A stretch of DNA of 64,000 nucleotides, taken from the NCBI GenBank assembly GCA_007922225.1, contig ML680053.1:14081877-14145876 (forward strand). The letters run 5' to 3'. The first letter of the stretch is position 1, and each line of letters opens with the position of its first letter. The notes beneath the pieces are model-generated. The model made no database searches. It saw nothing but the letters and a program-made list of their open reading frames with translations, and had not been told where the DNA came from. Of the stretch, positions 43,346-55,529 are shown in pieces. Source of the DNA: Emydura subglobosa. Taxonomy: Eukaryota > Chordata > Testudines > Chelidae. The position numbers and the translations under genes are program-made.

Positions 43346-45295
43346 GGACAGATTCATCCCCCTTGTAAGTTAACAAACTGACAACAGGGATGACTTGGCC
43401 CATTATCTCTAGTCCACAATGTCCTCACGAAACAAATCAAAGTCAACCCAGACTGAACCTTCTAAGAATATGGTGTATCTGTTTCTGTCACGTGGCAGTT
43501 GTAATCTTCCAACTATAGCTTAAAGTGCAGGTGTCTGTACTCTGAGAGGAGACCTATTCTTTTGGAGTCCAATGTTTTTAATGTCTCAGTGGTTTCCTTA
43601 ACTGATGTGATGAATGTATAACTAAAAAGATGCCTTTTTTCATCTATTGGCAGCCCTGCATGCCCAACCCTGAGATTTTAGAGTTGAGCTGAGTTCATTT
43701 ATTTTCACATTTCCTCTGATAATAGAACAGAATTTGACTTACAGAATCTATCTCACCTCTGCATCTGTTTAGTTTATACCCTCAATGGCTTTTGTGCTGC
43801 AAGCACATTAGCTCCAGTTGGGGTTGCACAGGTGTAACTGAGGGAAGAATGTATCTAGCAAAATCTGTGCCACTGATGATGATACCTAAGAAGAAAAGAT
43901 CCCAGCTTGATTTGCAGATACTAGGCTGAGTTTGCAGGGCAAATTATTTACAATGCATGTTTTCATTTTTCAAGTCAGATAATGAAGCTGCTGAGACACA
44001 ACTGCTCCTCACAAAACTTCCACCACCTGCACAGAACTTGACAATGCCATTTATACAGAATGTTCTCAGAATAACATGGCACTTCAGGAGTCCTCATCAA
44101 TTTAGTAGACTAGGAATAATATCACACAAACTGTAGGCCATTTTTGCTGCATTTGGAATGTTTTTACTTCCAGATCTAATGTGCAATTAAGTAGATTTTC
44201 CTCCTTGCTGCAGTCCTTGCCTGTTTGTTTGGTTTTTTTACAGGCTCACGGAGTCAGTGTGTTCAGAACTTCAAACTATATCATTATCTGTCTGGTTTCT
44301 TTATTTAATTTTAATAGAGAGGAAAAAATATCAACAGCTTATTGGTGTAAATTTGGAGCCGAAAAAAAATTGTGTTCTAATTAGAAGGATGGTTTTGGAG
44401 ATGTGTTTACACTCCCTTTCCCCTTTCCATTGCTTAGGGGCTATGGGAGGATGGCTACCTGTGTCTTTAAAAGATTCAGGAATCTTCTGATACAACATCA
44501 TCATTGTGAAGTAAAGTGGCATGCGTTATCTCAGTAAATACCTACCTGGCCTAGTTAGAAAAATAAAAACAAACCCCTTGGGTACCTGTTTCCTTAAAAA
44601 TTTAGTTTCAAGCTATCCTCAGCTTATAAACAAGTGTATGTTTTCATTACTTTGGAAATAAAAATATATGAAGATTATCTAATATACATATCTAAGAGGA
44701 AGTGAGGGGAAGAAAAATACATGTTCCATAACAATAAGATGCATATTAGGTTACATCTTTTCAGATATATTTGTAGTTCAAAGAATTTGAATCAGATATT
44801 ATTGCAAGTTTTCAGTTATCTGGTATTTTGTAAGGTATCTTTTACAGTGATTTAATTTAGCCCCACACTCTGTTTATTAATTTGTGGTGCATATGATTTC
44901 CATCTCATTAAAATTAGTTTCTTTGCCATGAGGAAAGCTTGTTCAAGTCATTTCCTCTGATCTTTGGTAGTGTCATGTAGACATGATAAGACTCCTGGCA
45001 TATGCAGGTCTCATAGTATTTATTACACCCACCATTAATTGGATCTGGATAGTAACCTCATTACAAAAAGTTTTTAGCTTAGAATCTTCCCATATCATGT
45101 AAAACAGGGTACATTGCTTAGAGTTATAATGCCAACATATCTGGGTTTGAAAAGCTGCTCCCCATCTGTAATTAGGAGCTTTTTCCTAGTTTGTGGGGTG
45201 GGGTGGGGGAGCGAGGAAGGGGGGAAGGCTGAGCTATCAATCTTTGCAGAATTTTATCTTACACTTAAAAAATATTGAGTTCCTAGCTCTTGTGC
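43346..45295. other. Non-coding stretch, no gene seen
   Basis: No recognised repeat or exon. Some AT-rich parts could hold conserved noncoding sequence. Confidence 0.35.
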
Positions 45296-45299
45296 TTGT

Positions 45300-45440
45300 A
45301 AAACTTACTAAATGTAATAATTGTAAGCTCTCTTTGGGGCAAGGACAGTCTTCTGTGTTTGTACAGTGCCTTGCACAATGGGGCTTGGTCCATGACTAAG
45401 ACTCCTAGACTGTACGGTAATACTAATAATAATACTGTTA
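45300..45440 (+). repeat. Sense copy of the dispersed SINE-like tail
   Basis: The text ttgtaagctctctttggggc, then gtttgtacagtgccttgcac and aatggggcttggtccatgac, with an aataataata end, matches the tail at 17285-17425. Confidence 0.7.
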
Positions 45441-45798
45441 TCTGATGCAGACAGTTCCAGTATCTTTCATGTACTTGTAGTTCTGCCCAGCAGATACAGA
45501 GTGTAAATACCAACAGTATGGATGCACTAGATGATTAAAGGGACAACCATCATGCCATTTTCATGCAGCTGCAGTTTTTGGGAAGGTCTGAGCAGCAGCA
45601 GCAGATACTAAAGTTACTCACACACAGAAGCACCCAAAAGTGGAGGCTGAGGGAGAGAGTGAGTAGTTGAGATTTCTTCTAGCTCCCTGCACTCTCCCAA
45701 AGAAACTCTGGAAGGAAAACAGAGAGAGCGCTTCTTCCAGCAAATGGGAATATTCAAGGGGAGAAAGAGTGTGAGTCTTCACATTTTGAGGATAATAT
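45441..45798. other. Non-coding stretch, no gene seen
   Basis: It includes a short gcagcagcagcagat run near 45591. Nothing else is recognised. Confidence 0.4.
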
Positions 45799-45800
45799 TA

Positions 45801-45918
45801 GGGTGATCAGATAGGAAGTGTGAACAATCAGGAAAGGGTGAGGGGGAATAGGCGCCTATATAAGACAAAGCCCCGAATATCGGGATTGTCTCTATAAAAT
45901 TGGGAAATCTGCTCACCC
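45801..45918. mobile_element. Mariner-like MITE with TA flanks
   Basis: The left end gggtgatcaga and the right end tctgctcaccc are inverted with one mismatch. TA dinucleotides flank both ends (45799-45800 and 45919-45920), as for Tc1/mariner insertions. It is 118 bp and strongly foldback in character. Confidence 0.78.
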
Positions 45919-45923
45919 TAGAT

Positions 45924-46270
45924 CAGTGGTCTCCAAACAGTGGGACGGGCCCCCTGGGGGATGTGGAGGAACCTCCCAGGGGGTGAGGTGGTGCCTGGGC
46001 CAATTCCCACAAGGGGGCGGGAGCACCACCCAGCCTGGCCCCAGCCGCAGGTGCAGCCCTAGCTCTGCTCCCAGCCCTCAGTCCCCAGCCACGGGCCTCG
46101 GCCTCTGGCCCTCTCTCTTGGCCCCCGCCTTCAGCTCCTGACCCCAGCTCTTCCTCCTGACCTCTGCCACAGACCCCAGCCTGGCTGCAACTTCAGTCCT
46201 GGCCCGGCGGGGTCAGACACGTTTTATTACTGATGAGGGGGGCGTGAGAGGAAAAGTTTGGGGACCACTG
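45924..46270. mobile_element. hAT-type MITE with perfect 8-bp duplications
   Basis: The ends cagtggtctccaaaca and agtttggggaccactg are inverted over 16 bp with two mismatches. The 8-mer ccctagat occurs at 45916-45923 and again at 46271-46278, a perfect hAT target duplication. The interior is GC-rich and non-coding. The duplicated target includes the right end of the mariner-like MITE, so this hAT copy inserted later. Confidence 0.92.
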
Positions 46271-46278
46271 CCCTAGAT

Positions 46279-49124
46279 GATACAAAAGTTTGAGCTGTCA
46301 GATAGAGCAAGGGCCTACAGCCGTTCCCTGATAGAAATTCCAGAACCTTCTTTTCCCATTAGCTGGGACTGTGGCTAGGAGAGAGGCTGTCCAGTAGGAC
46401 CTGTGAACCTTGGTGGTGGAGTCCGCTAACTCTCGGCTGTCACACTGACTTTTGAATAGTAGGTTAAGTTCTCCAGCTTATAGATGTCTGGTAAATGTTT
46501 CAATTTCTGCAATAAATATATTTCTGTTTTTAATGCTCACTGAGTTTAATGCTCACTGGAGTTTGGTATGTCCAGATCTTAAAAAACACACATGCAGACA
46601 AAAATATGCGTGGATAAGTGTGGATTAGGTGTATATATTGATGTATAAAGGGTTTGAGGATTTTTTTTGCCATTAAACATATAAGCCAATATTTTCAAAA
46701 TTGTGTACCCAAAGGCACCTAAATAAAAATGGCTTGATTTTTCCCCCCCCCAGAGATACCAAGTACCTGCAGCTCCCATAAACTTCAGTGCATGTGTTGC
46801 AGGGGCTCAGCACTTCTGAAAAATCAGGCCACTATTATTTAATTTTTCCACTGTCTATGGATTTGGGTGACAAAAGTTAGGTAGCTAACTTTGGCCTGTG
46901 TGTCTCAGGTATCCAGTGATATTTGTGTTTCATCCAGATCCTTGATATCATGACACTAGATGACACCAAACATTTTATGTTTTCAGACTCTTCAGTGTAT
47001 TCATAACTTTCCAGTAAAAGAAACAGCACAAAAGACTTTGCCAGCTTTGTGTCTCTAGACTCTTGGCTGTTGTGGAGACTGAAAAGACTCCTCAATATAA
47101 AGCGGAGCAGCCTCAGGGATGTCTATTGGTTTGTCTGCAGCCAAGCAGTGCTGGGAGTGCCTTGAGATATATTCCTCCTGCCACCCACAGGCAGGCCTTC
47201 TCTGTTGAGGCGTGTGCTGCTCCTGTGGCAGGATAATTATCCCCCCCCCCCGCCTTCTGCAACCTCTTTGCATCCCCTGTACATTGCCTGAGTGGCACAC
47301 AGAGGCCGGAATAGAGTTTGGCACATTTTGGAAGGTACTGTTAGGTATTTTTAAGCATTGGTGTGCAAACAAGAGTTTACCTGCAGTGATGCGTGTTTGC
47401 ACTGGGTTATTTTTTCTTCCTTATGTATGTATATATGTATAAGTAAGTATAGATTCTGAAAAACACGCTGGGAGAAACTGTGACATCTGATGCTCTGAAG
47501 GATTCCCTTTTTTGATAGAAAGCTATTTCTGTAAAGTTTTCTGATGAGTGCCTTCAGTTTTGTCACCACTTGTTGCTGGATCCTTGAAGATGATGATGTG
47601 CTCTCCATAACCTTCTTGTGTATATTTTTAGCTAGTATGTTAAGAGATGCTTTATTATTTGAGAAGCGTGTCTCGTTTTAACAGCTGATAACAGGAGCAT
47701 GACAGTGGTACAAGTTCTCTAAAAACTCTAATTGAAGGTTCAGTAAAACTAGCATGAGGCTACAACAAATATTTTCTTCAGCATGTCTGAGTCATTTTAT
47801 TGAGCTATTGTTTTGTGAAGTGGGGGTGACTTGCATTTTTCTTAACCAAAATAACTCGCATCAATCAACATAAGAGGGTAATTTATTTATATATTCTCAT
47901 TGTAGAAATGTTTCAGAGACTTGATTTTTTTTAACATGTACTGCTAGACTCAAGGGAAGAAAAATGAAGTAATACTTTAGGTTTGTAGTTATAAGCTTTT
48001 TTGCAACTTTTTTCCCCACTGGCGAACGCCTTTAGATTTTTTTATCATTGAATATTGCCTGGTGTGAAATCAAAATAAAGCAAGGATTAGAAACAAAATT
48101 ATACTTTGTGATTCAGTGCTTTTGTCACACATCATTAAAATGTAAATGAGATGCTGGAGATTCAATGGCAAAACTTGTTTCTAAATGCTCAATACAGAAT
48201 ACTTTCAAGAGAATTAACCATTTAATTTCCTTGTGTGGGGTTGTAATACACTTTGCAAGTGCTACGTATTATCACTTATTAAATAAAACATACTCATTTT
48301 GATTTTATGACCCCCACCTTCTCTGCCTCCGGACAGTATTATGGTTCTCTGAAGCAGAATGTCCATTGAACAGCCATTTAGAGGGATGCTGTTAACTAGA
48401 TAATCATATATGTCTGAAAATTTTGCAGCTCCTATAGTTAAAAGTAACACATAAGATTATTAAAACTAACGTGAAAAAAATACCGTTTTGCATTTTTTCA
48501 GCTTGTTTACTTTGTGGATAGTCATTTGCTGTGTTTGGTTTCTTGCACTTCCTGTCTCATACTCTAGCATAGTGATATCACTTCCTCATGTGCACACTGT
48601 TCCCCAGACATTACAGCTGTGTCTGCCCATAAGAGCAGCAGCAAAATGGAAACTGGGCAGGCAGCAGATTGGCACATGGAATGTGGGGGCCTAGTGTGTT
48701 CAGCCTTGTCTACTCTAAGGAAACTTTGAATAACTTCCCATTGTTGGTAATGTTCTTCTGGAACCTGATATCGTTTTAGATTTATCTCCTGAAAATATCT
48801 GTTTGAGGTGAACTTCTCTATATACTTCGATGAGCTCTCTTGCTCTGTAATTTTCCAATATTGCATGTTAAGGAGTGATTGCCTTTGCTCTTTGAAAGCT
48901 CTTATTATTATACTTCAAGGGAAGCCATTTAGTGAGAGGGGCTGCTGTGATGAACTGTTGATGTCACAGAAGTGAGAGCTGAAATCTGACTTCCTAACTC
49001 CTAAGGAGCCGTGTAATATTGAGAGACGCAGAGTTAATGCTGTGGCTGTCTAGGTGTTAAGCCACTCATATCAACAGCCGAAATAGAGAAAGCAGAAGAG
49101 CTAGGGCAGCTAGCTAAGGGTTTG
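46279..49124. other. Non-coding stretch, candidate conserved elements
   Basis: No gene is recognised. A poly-C run lies at 47240-47251. 47640-48230 is AT-rich without obvious transposon and could be conserved noncoding DNA. Confidence 0.35.
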
Positions 49125-49555
49125 TCTTCATTGCAGTCTTAGTCCAAGTCTTTCCTAATCCCGTTCTGTCCACACATACAACCCTCTCACTTGTGTTTAG
49201 TAGTGCTTTCAATCTGGGCTAGCTGGACAACTGGGATGTGTTGGTTACAGTCTTGGTGCCGCTTTCACATGGGCGGGTAACCTCGATTTGCAGTGAGGAT
49301 GCAGGCTAAATCACTTGAATGCTAATATTGTCCAGTACCTTTCCCCCACCCCTGTGCCCAGACAGTTTCTCCCACAATTTACTGAGGGGAGGGGGGAACC
49401 CCGAGAACAGCTCAGCTCTGCAGTGTCCTCAGCAGTCCTAGTGATGGACGTGAGTGAGCACAGCACTAATGAGGAGGCAATACTTTGGGTAGGTCTTGAG
49501 TAGGCTAACCTGGGTGTGGATCACCTGAACTAACTCTGTAGAGAAGACTGGAGCT
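49125..49555. mobile_element. Possible MITE with gtcttc-type ends
   Basis: The left end gtttgtcttcattgcagt and the right end ctctgtagagaagact are partly inverted. The layout resembles the other short DNA transposons of the window. Divergence leaves the ends uncertain. Confidence 0.5.
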
Positions 49556-49650
49556 GACTGGAGAACAACAATTCCATTTCATGGCAAATGTTGAGATTTC
49601 AGAATTTGTTTGCTTTTCTTGTTGGAATGAACAATGGAAATGTAAGTACA

Positions 49651-49810
49651 TGGGTGGGTGGCCTAGTGGTTAGGGTATTGGCCTGGGTGTGAGACACCCA
49701 GATTCAAGTCCTTGCTTTCCCTGACCACCCACCTATAGAAAGTCTCTCTTTCCTTCCTCTGTTCGATTCCCGATGAAAACCTTGTCAAAACCAGTAAAGC
49801 TTTAAAAACT
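49651..49810 (+). repeat. tRNA-derived SINE, sense
   Basis: An A box tggcctagtgg (49659-49669) and a B-box-like gattcaagtcc (49701-49711) are spaced as in a tRNA promoter. The non-tRNA body then follows with ggaaatgttccaaccagctc. The head cannot fold as a normal tRNA all through, so it is a SINE, not a tRNA gene. Confidence 0.7.
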
Positions 49811-50427
49811 GGAAATGTTCCAACCAGCTCTACTGAAGACATACCCCTAGGTGCACTGCTTTTTTCAACAAGCTTCCTTGAAGAGTGCTAATGGTTATAG
49901 CAGGCGATGCAAAATATGTGGACTCATTGTGAAACCTTGTTGGAAGAAATAGCCTCGTCTTAATGACTGGGGAGCATGTTTATTGAAATGACTTTAAAAG
50001 ATCAGCAGTGAGAGAACTCATAAGCATTTAGTTTTCCCAGGAGCTAAGGAATTATCTGGGCAATCATTTTTTTTTCATAAGAATGACTGTAGCATTTCTC
50101 TACACCTCTTACCTGTGGGCTCTTCCTTAAATTTTGATATCCAGTGGCAGTGACTTTACACTTTAGTAAGTGAGGTAGTACTCAGATGACTAAGTGATAC
50201 TTCATGCTGGAAGGAGGAAAAACAGCCATTGTCTTCACTCAGTGCAGTACATTAACTTTTTTTGTTCCCTGGCAAAAGAAGTCATTTGAAGCTGTTCCAT
50301 TTTACAGTAGTGTAATGTACTCATTGGTTAACAAGTTGGAAGCTTTTCTTTCTCAGTGGAGTGGGAGTGTTCAGTGAGGATTAGTTTAAAGGGGACTTTT
50401 ATCTAGCATTGAAAGGTGTAACACAAT
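49811..50427. other. Non-coding stretch, no gene seen
   Basis: No recognised feature. Confidence 0.4.
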
Positions 50428-50692
50428 CCTAGGGCTGGAAGTTTAAAGTAGACCAATTCTGTCTGGAAATAGGGCATAAATTCTTAATGGTGAGAGTAAT
50501 TAATCACTGGAACAATTTACTAAGGGTCGTGGTGGATTCTCCATCACTGACCAATTTTAAATCAAGATTGGATTTTTTTCTAAAATTAGGAATTCAATAA
50601 TTCTAGGAATTATTTGGGGAATTTATATGGCTTGTGCTATTCAGGAGGTCAGACTACAGGTAATCACTTCTGGCCTTAGAATCTATGTATCT
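50428..50692 (+). repeat. CR1 3' UTR, sense
   Basis: The text aataattaatcactggaac-like segment at 50490-50520, then gattctccatcactgacc and aggaggtcagactacaggta, and the terminal tctggccttagaatctatg, is the CR1 subfamily whose antisense form is at 41.06 kb. Confidence 0.85.
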
Positions 50693-50874
50693 GTGCTCGC
50701 ACACGTACACAATATGTCCGATCTTCTTTTCTTTTTGTAGTAAATTCTCTCAGAACACACATCTTACTTTGTGTGGTGTTTCTCCTGTTGCCTACACACA
50801 GGAATACTGCACCAAACACACCAAGTTAGCAGTGTGATCAGCTTTCTAATTATTTTCATTTATGATGGCCCTGT

Positions 50875-51030
50875 TGCCAACTCTTGCAATTTTATCTCAA
50901 GTTTCACAATTTGTTGGGTTTTCTTAAAACCTTGAAGTGATGTGATTTAAGTTGGGGGAATGAAGTGTTTGCAGAGAAAAGCTTGAAAATGTGAACCATA
51001 AAGACTCAAAACCCAGAAGGCAAATAAAAA
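50875..51030 (+). repeat. Left part of an older repeat split by the DIRS element
   Basis: The text gttgccaactcttgcaattt, then gttgggttttcttaaaacct resembles one half of a dispersed reptile MITE; the other half (ccagtctcatgatttttggg) resumes at about 57094. This suggests that the 6 kb DIRS element landed inside it, in its A/T-rich centre. Confidence 0.5.
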
Positions 51031-51240
51031 AGAACCCCCGAGTCTTCTTCGAGTAGTGTTCCTATGGGTGCACAACTGTAGGTGTGTCTGCGTCCCTGTG
51101 CCGCTGATCGGAGAACTTTAGTAGCAGTCTGTCCCTCCAGTGCAGGCACTGCTCCCTGCTTATCAGGAGGCTAGCCAGTATGTGTGGGCAATTCCTCCTC
51201 AGTTCCTTCTCAGCTGCCCCTGGCTAGAGATGGAGCTAGA
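51031..51240 (+). repeat. Left inverted terminal repeat of the DIRS element
   Basis: It pairs with the reverse complement of about 56885-57093. Matching words include tgtaggtgtgtct, gctgat and agtagcagtc. Confidence 0.85.
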
Positions 51241-51339
51241 GTGGTCCATTCATGGATTGTTAACTCTCTTAGAATTGCTAATTTTAGCTTCTTTTGAAGC
51301 CCTCTTTTCTTTGCCTCATTTACATTTTATTTTGGCCAT

Positions 51340-51342
51340 CAC

Positions 51343-51375
<33 letters not shown>
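51340..51375 (+). repeat. Poly-A tract inside the DIRS leader
   Basis: A long A-run followed by gaagaaaagaaaagg; it separates the left terminal repeat from gag. Confidence 0.9.
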
Positions 51376-51377
<2 letters not shown>

Positions 51378-51429
51378 GAAAAGGACTTTGTCTTCTGTGG
51401 ACTCCCTGTGGGGGTGGGATCCCTAGACC

Positions 51430-53330
51430 AGGGTATGCTCAGCTCCCCGGGCTTCAAAAAGTGCCTCAGTTGCAAGGAATCTATCCCAGTAACTGAGAGA
51501 CACTTGCTGTGCATTCACTGCCTGAGAGAAAAGTAGATTCCACACAACCATGACTTTTGTCAGCCAGACCCAGGAAGGAGAGAGAACTGAAGCTCAAACT
51601 CGTGCTCATGGAATCAGCCCTTCAACATCTGGAATCCTGGTGGGAGCCCTCTCTGCAACCTTCCACTTCAAAGGGAGGTGAGCTCAGAGAGATGCTTGTG
51701 AGTGGTCTAAGAAAAGGTCGATGAGTCCCCATAGCGAGCCCTAACTGAGCCAGAAATGTTCCCTGGCTTGGTCTAAAGCTGTCTAAATATGGTACCCAGG
51801 ACACGTGTGGTACCAAACCGACAGAGCTGGTTGGACTACCTAAATATCCTATGGGCTCAGGCAAAGAAGCAGTGGTACTGTGGGGGCATGAGAAACACAG
51901 AAGATCTGCCCCGGAAAGGCTTTGTCAGTACAGTCACCGATATCTGTACTGCTGACAATATGCCAGGCACTGACGGACCCTGCTATCAAGTCTGCGTCTC
52001 CAACACTGTTAGTACAAGCCTCTTGGTACCAACGGCTTCTGGTGCATGACGGAGTTCTGATAGAGTTCTGGTGCATGATGGCTCTTTCAGTATCCAATGC
52101 ACCAGACTCCTGCTCAGTACCATGGCCCCGGTATTGAGTGCACCTGGAGCGCTTGGCTCACTGACAGCCTCCTGCTATGCACTGCTCTTTTCGTCATTGG
52201 AATCAGAAAATGAGCAGAAGGACCTAGCTTCCCAATGCGCTTCTCACCCACCGTATGGAGCCCAGTTTCACTATGGGCACCGGGCATACAAAGCCTCTGA
52301 TCCACAGCCTTCCTGGTTTGGGCAACCATAATAAAAACCACTGTGCCCTTGACCACCACAATGGCTGTACTGGGACTCCTGGCAGGCCCAAAGGCAACAG
52401 GCCTCTGTCACCTCTAATCTGGCCTACCAACACCCGAGGAAGTGCCCTCTTTCAGCCGCTGCCTTGAGGGCTTCTGAACTCCCCAAGCAGTTATAAGGAA
52501 CTGAAGGTCAAAGTTGAGGAGGAAGTCACTCCTCCAGCCCACTTCTTGTCATTGTTACTAGATGAGATGGTGATACCCCCCTCCGCCATCTCTGGTCGAT
52601 GACTTTAAACTGTTCCAGGACTTGGCACAGAGGGTGTCAGAGGCACTCCAAATATTTTTACAAGAAGTGTCTGAATCACACCACAAGTCTACATTCTCCA
52701 CCTCCTCCAGAGTGACCCTCCTTGTTAATGAGGCTCTACTGGACCCTGCCAAGGTGATATGGCAGACCCCTGCGTCCATTCCACCAACTTGTAAGAGGAC
52801 GGACAAGAAATATTATTATGTGTCATCAAAGGACACAGAATTCTTGTTCTCACTGCCAATACCACTTTAAGTCCACCCCTTATGACCAGGACTAGAAGTG
52901 CCTGGACCTGTTTGGCAGGAAGGCTTACTCCTCGGCCACCCTCCAATACAGAGTGGCGAACTGTCAAGTCTTGTGGGCTAAGAATGACTATCAGAACTAT
53001 GTGAAGCTTTGTTCTTTTATTGAACAGCTCCCCAATTCTCACAAGGACCAGTTAAAAGCCTTGGTTAATGAGCGCCAGCTGGTGGTGAAAACTCCTCTCC
53101 AGTCTGCCGTTTATGCAGCTGACACACAATGGCATGTTCTATTCTGAATGCCATTGTGATGAGATGGGCCTCATGGATTCATCTCTCCAACTTTTCCAAG
53201 GAGGTCCAAATGATGGTGAAGGAACTCCCCTTTGAAAGGACAAAATTATTTGCTGAAAAGACTGATGCCTCTCTCTAAATGGTAAAAGATTCAAGGCTAC
53301 TCTTCCATCTCTCAGGATCTATACACGAGT
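51430..53330 (+). pseudogene. DIRS gag-like region, broken
   Basis: This is a gag-like reading in pieces. Near 51450 it opens with GFKKCLSCKESIPVTERHLL followed by CIHCLREK, a CxxC...CxxC zinc-binding-like pair typical of the start of DIRS gag in vertebrates. Later pieces are RVANCQVLWAKNDYQNYVKL near 52952 and NFSKEVQMMVKELPFE near 53190. It would form the nucleoprotein particle. Stops and frameshifts are many. The middle part (51.6-52.6 kb) is serine/proline-rich and poorly defined. Confidence 0.6.
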
Positions 53331-53399
53331 ATAAAAGAAAGTACAGCCCTCAGCCACCATTCAGGCCTTGCTCATAATACTCCTTCCAATATCCTTCTC

Positions 53400-54320
53400 A
53401 ATATGCACAGAGATCATATGAACTCCAGAGAAAGAAACCCAGGTTCCCCAGGCAGAAGACGTTGGGATCTCAGCAAACTTCCTCTCAGCCCTCTACCTCA
53501 AAGAGACAGTTTTGATGGGTTGGTCGAGGTGCCCTTAGAACATTCTTCTCACTTCATGCTGGAAAACCCAGCACATCTCTTCGGAAAGAGTCTCAGCAGC
53601 TGGGAACAGATAACCTCCAACAAATGGGTGTTGGAAATCATCCGATATGGATATTCCATCCATTTTTCCTCCCTCCCTTTCCCAAATGCTCTTCTCTGTT
53701 CCTCTGCAGGGACCTCTCTCACAAGAGCCTGTTACATCAGGAGATAAATCACCTCCTCAACATAGGAGCAGTAGAGCCAATGCCCACATGTTTAAGGGGC
53801 GGAGGCTTCTACTCTCATTACTTCCTGTTACCGAAGAAAAAAGGGGCTTGGAGACCCATACTGGACTTCAGAGTGCTCAACAAGTTTTTCAAGGCTCAAA
53901 GGTTCAAAATGGTCACATTATCAATGATCATTCCAGCATTAGAAAAAGGAGACTGGTACTCAGCCCTCAACCTTCAAGATGCATATTTTCACATCTTGAT
54001 CATACCGAGTCACAGACATTACCTCAGGTTCACGTTAGGCCAAGATCACTACCAATACAGAGTACTCCCTTTTGTCCTCTCATCAGCGCCCCAGAGTATT
54101 TTCCAACATCCTCTTGTACTAGTGGCCCCACTTATGCTCTCAAGGCATCATGATTTAGCCTTACCTGGATGACTGCCTTCTCAGAGCATCGTCCTTCAGA
54201 GAGACCCAATGAATCAATCAGACCACACTGGATCTGTTTCAGAATCTGGGCCTACAGATCAATGAACAAAAGTCAACTTTAACACCGGTACAGAGGCTAG
54301 AATTAATAGGAGCCAACCTC
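53400..54320 (+). pseudogene. DIRS reverse transcriptase, frameshifted
   Basis: This is the RT of the DIRS element. In order: INHLLNIGAVEPMP near 53744, FYSHYFLLPKKKGAWRPILD near 53813 (fingers), FKMVTLSMIIPAL, DWYSALNLQDAYFHILI near 53951 (motif A, D-x-x-D-A-Y-F-H type), YQYRVLPFVLSSAPQSIF near 54053 (motif B, S-A-P), and after a frameshift YLDDCLLRASS at 54162-54194 (motif C with both aspartates). It copies the element RNA into a circular intermediate in live DIRS. Intact catalytic residues but broken frame. Confidence 0.9.
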
Positions 54321-54485
54321 ATCTCCCTTCAGGTGAAGGCAATCCTCTCACATTACAGATTTCTCAGTCTCTCATTGTTAATAGAGACAGTACAATCCAG
54401 CTCCCAAATTTCAGCCAGACATTGCCTCCAGCCCCTGGAGCACATGGCCACGGGCACATTGGTTATTGCTCATGCCTGACTATGC

Positions 54486-55058
54486 ATGAGATGCCTCCAA
54501 GCATGGTTCAGTTCAGTTTACAGGCTAAACAGAGACAACATAAGCAAACTACTATTGATCAGGGTCACCAGGATCAAGCAATCCTTGAACTGGTGGAAGA
54601 ACCCAGTAAATGTCTGTATGGGAATCCAGTGTGTTCAGTTTTCCCCTTCTCTGTTCCTGACTACTGATGCATCCTTCATAGGATGCGCATCAAATGGTCG
54701 TACAGTACAGGGCAAATGGTCTCTCACAGAGACATGCCTCCACATAAACTTGCTCAAACTCAGAGCGCTCAGAAAAACATGCATTCACTTCCTTCCATTG
54801 ATCAAAGACATGCACATGAGGGTCATGATGGCCAATATGGCCTGCATATATTACATAAACCGTCAGGGAGGTGTCAGGTCTCATTTCCTGAGAGTAAAAG
54901 CACTACAACTATGGAACTGGTGCATCTTCCACAATATCCTAATATCAGCAGCCTTCTTGCCAGCAGTACAAAACACAACTGTGGACCGTATCCGCCGCAA
55001 ATTCCCACATGACCACAAATGGGAGATACATTCAGTGGTACTCCATGACATATTCTGA
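54486..55058 (+). pseudogene. DIRS RNase H domain
   Basis: This is 190 open codons following the RT. The first catalytic Asp is in LTTDASFIGCA near 54655. The second acidic position reads HINLLKLRALR near 54745 where LLELRA is expected (Glu to Lys). The third region reads MMANMACIYYINRQGG near 54828 where a TDN-type Asp is usual. So two acidic residues are lost although the frame is open. It would remove RNA from the hybrid in a live element. A connecting region then leads to the recombinase. Confidence 0.85.
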
Positions 55059-55529
55059 CAATGGAGGAAACCAGTAATATACCTGTTTGCTACTTACCAG
55101 TACAAGAAATGTCCACAGTACTACTCCAGAGCAGGGATGGGCTGACACTGCAGGGAGACACTCTCCTCCTTCTGTGGGACAAGGGCCTTCTTTACTCCTC
55201 CCCCTCCATTCCTTCTGATACTGAAAATCCTGTTGAAAAGGAAAAAAGAACAAACATCATACTGATTTATACCACCTGGCCCAAACAGACATGATAGCCT
55301 TACCTTTCACAGCTGGCACTATATCCACCGATGACTCTTCCAGTCACTCCTTATCTTCTATTGCAGAATGAGAGAGACCCTCTCCATCCCAATCTACGGA
55401 TTCCATGGCTCAAAGTCTGGCTCCTTTTATGGTTCCAGTGCATAGAGACATCTTGCTCTGAAGAGGTGTAAGAAGTGTTATTGCACCCAAAGGTGTCATC
55501 CCTAATACATCCACCCTATCTGTGATCCT

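Noticed and set aside
45926..46141. 71-codon open frame
   Set aside because: It lies wholly inside the hAT MITE with perfect target duplications and has no transposase motif.
49651..49720. A tRNA gene
   Set aside because: A and B boxes are present but the sequence continues into a SINE body and the cloverleaf pairing is not maintained.
51622..52467. Several overlapping open frames of 70-86 codons
   Set aside because: They fall inside the DIRS gag-like region in competing frames and strands; most are shadows.
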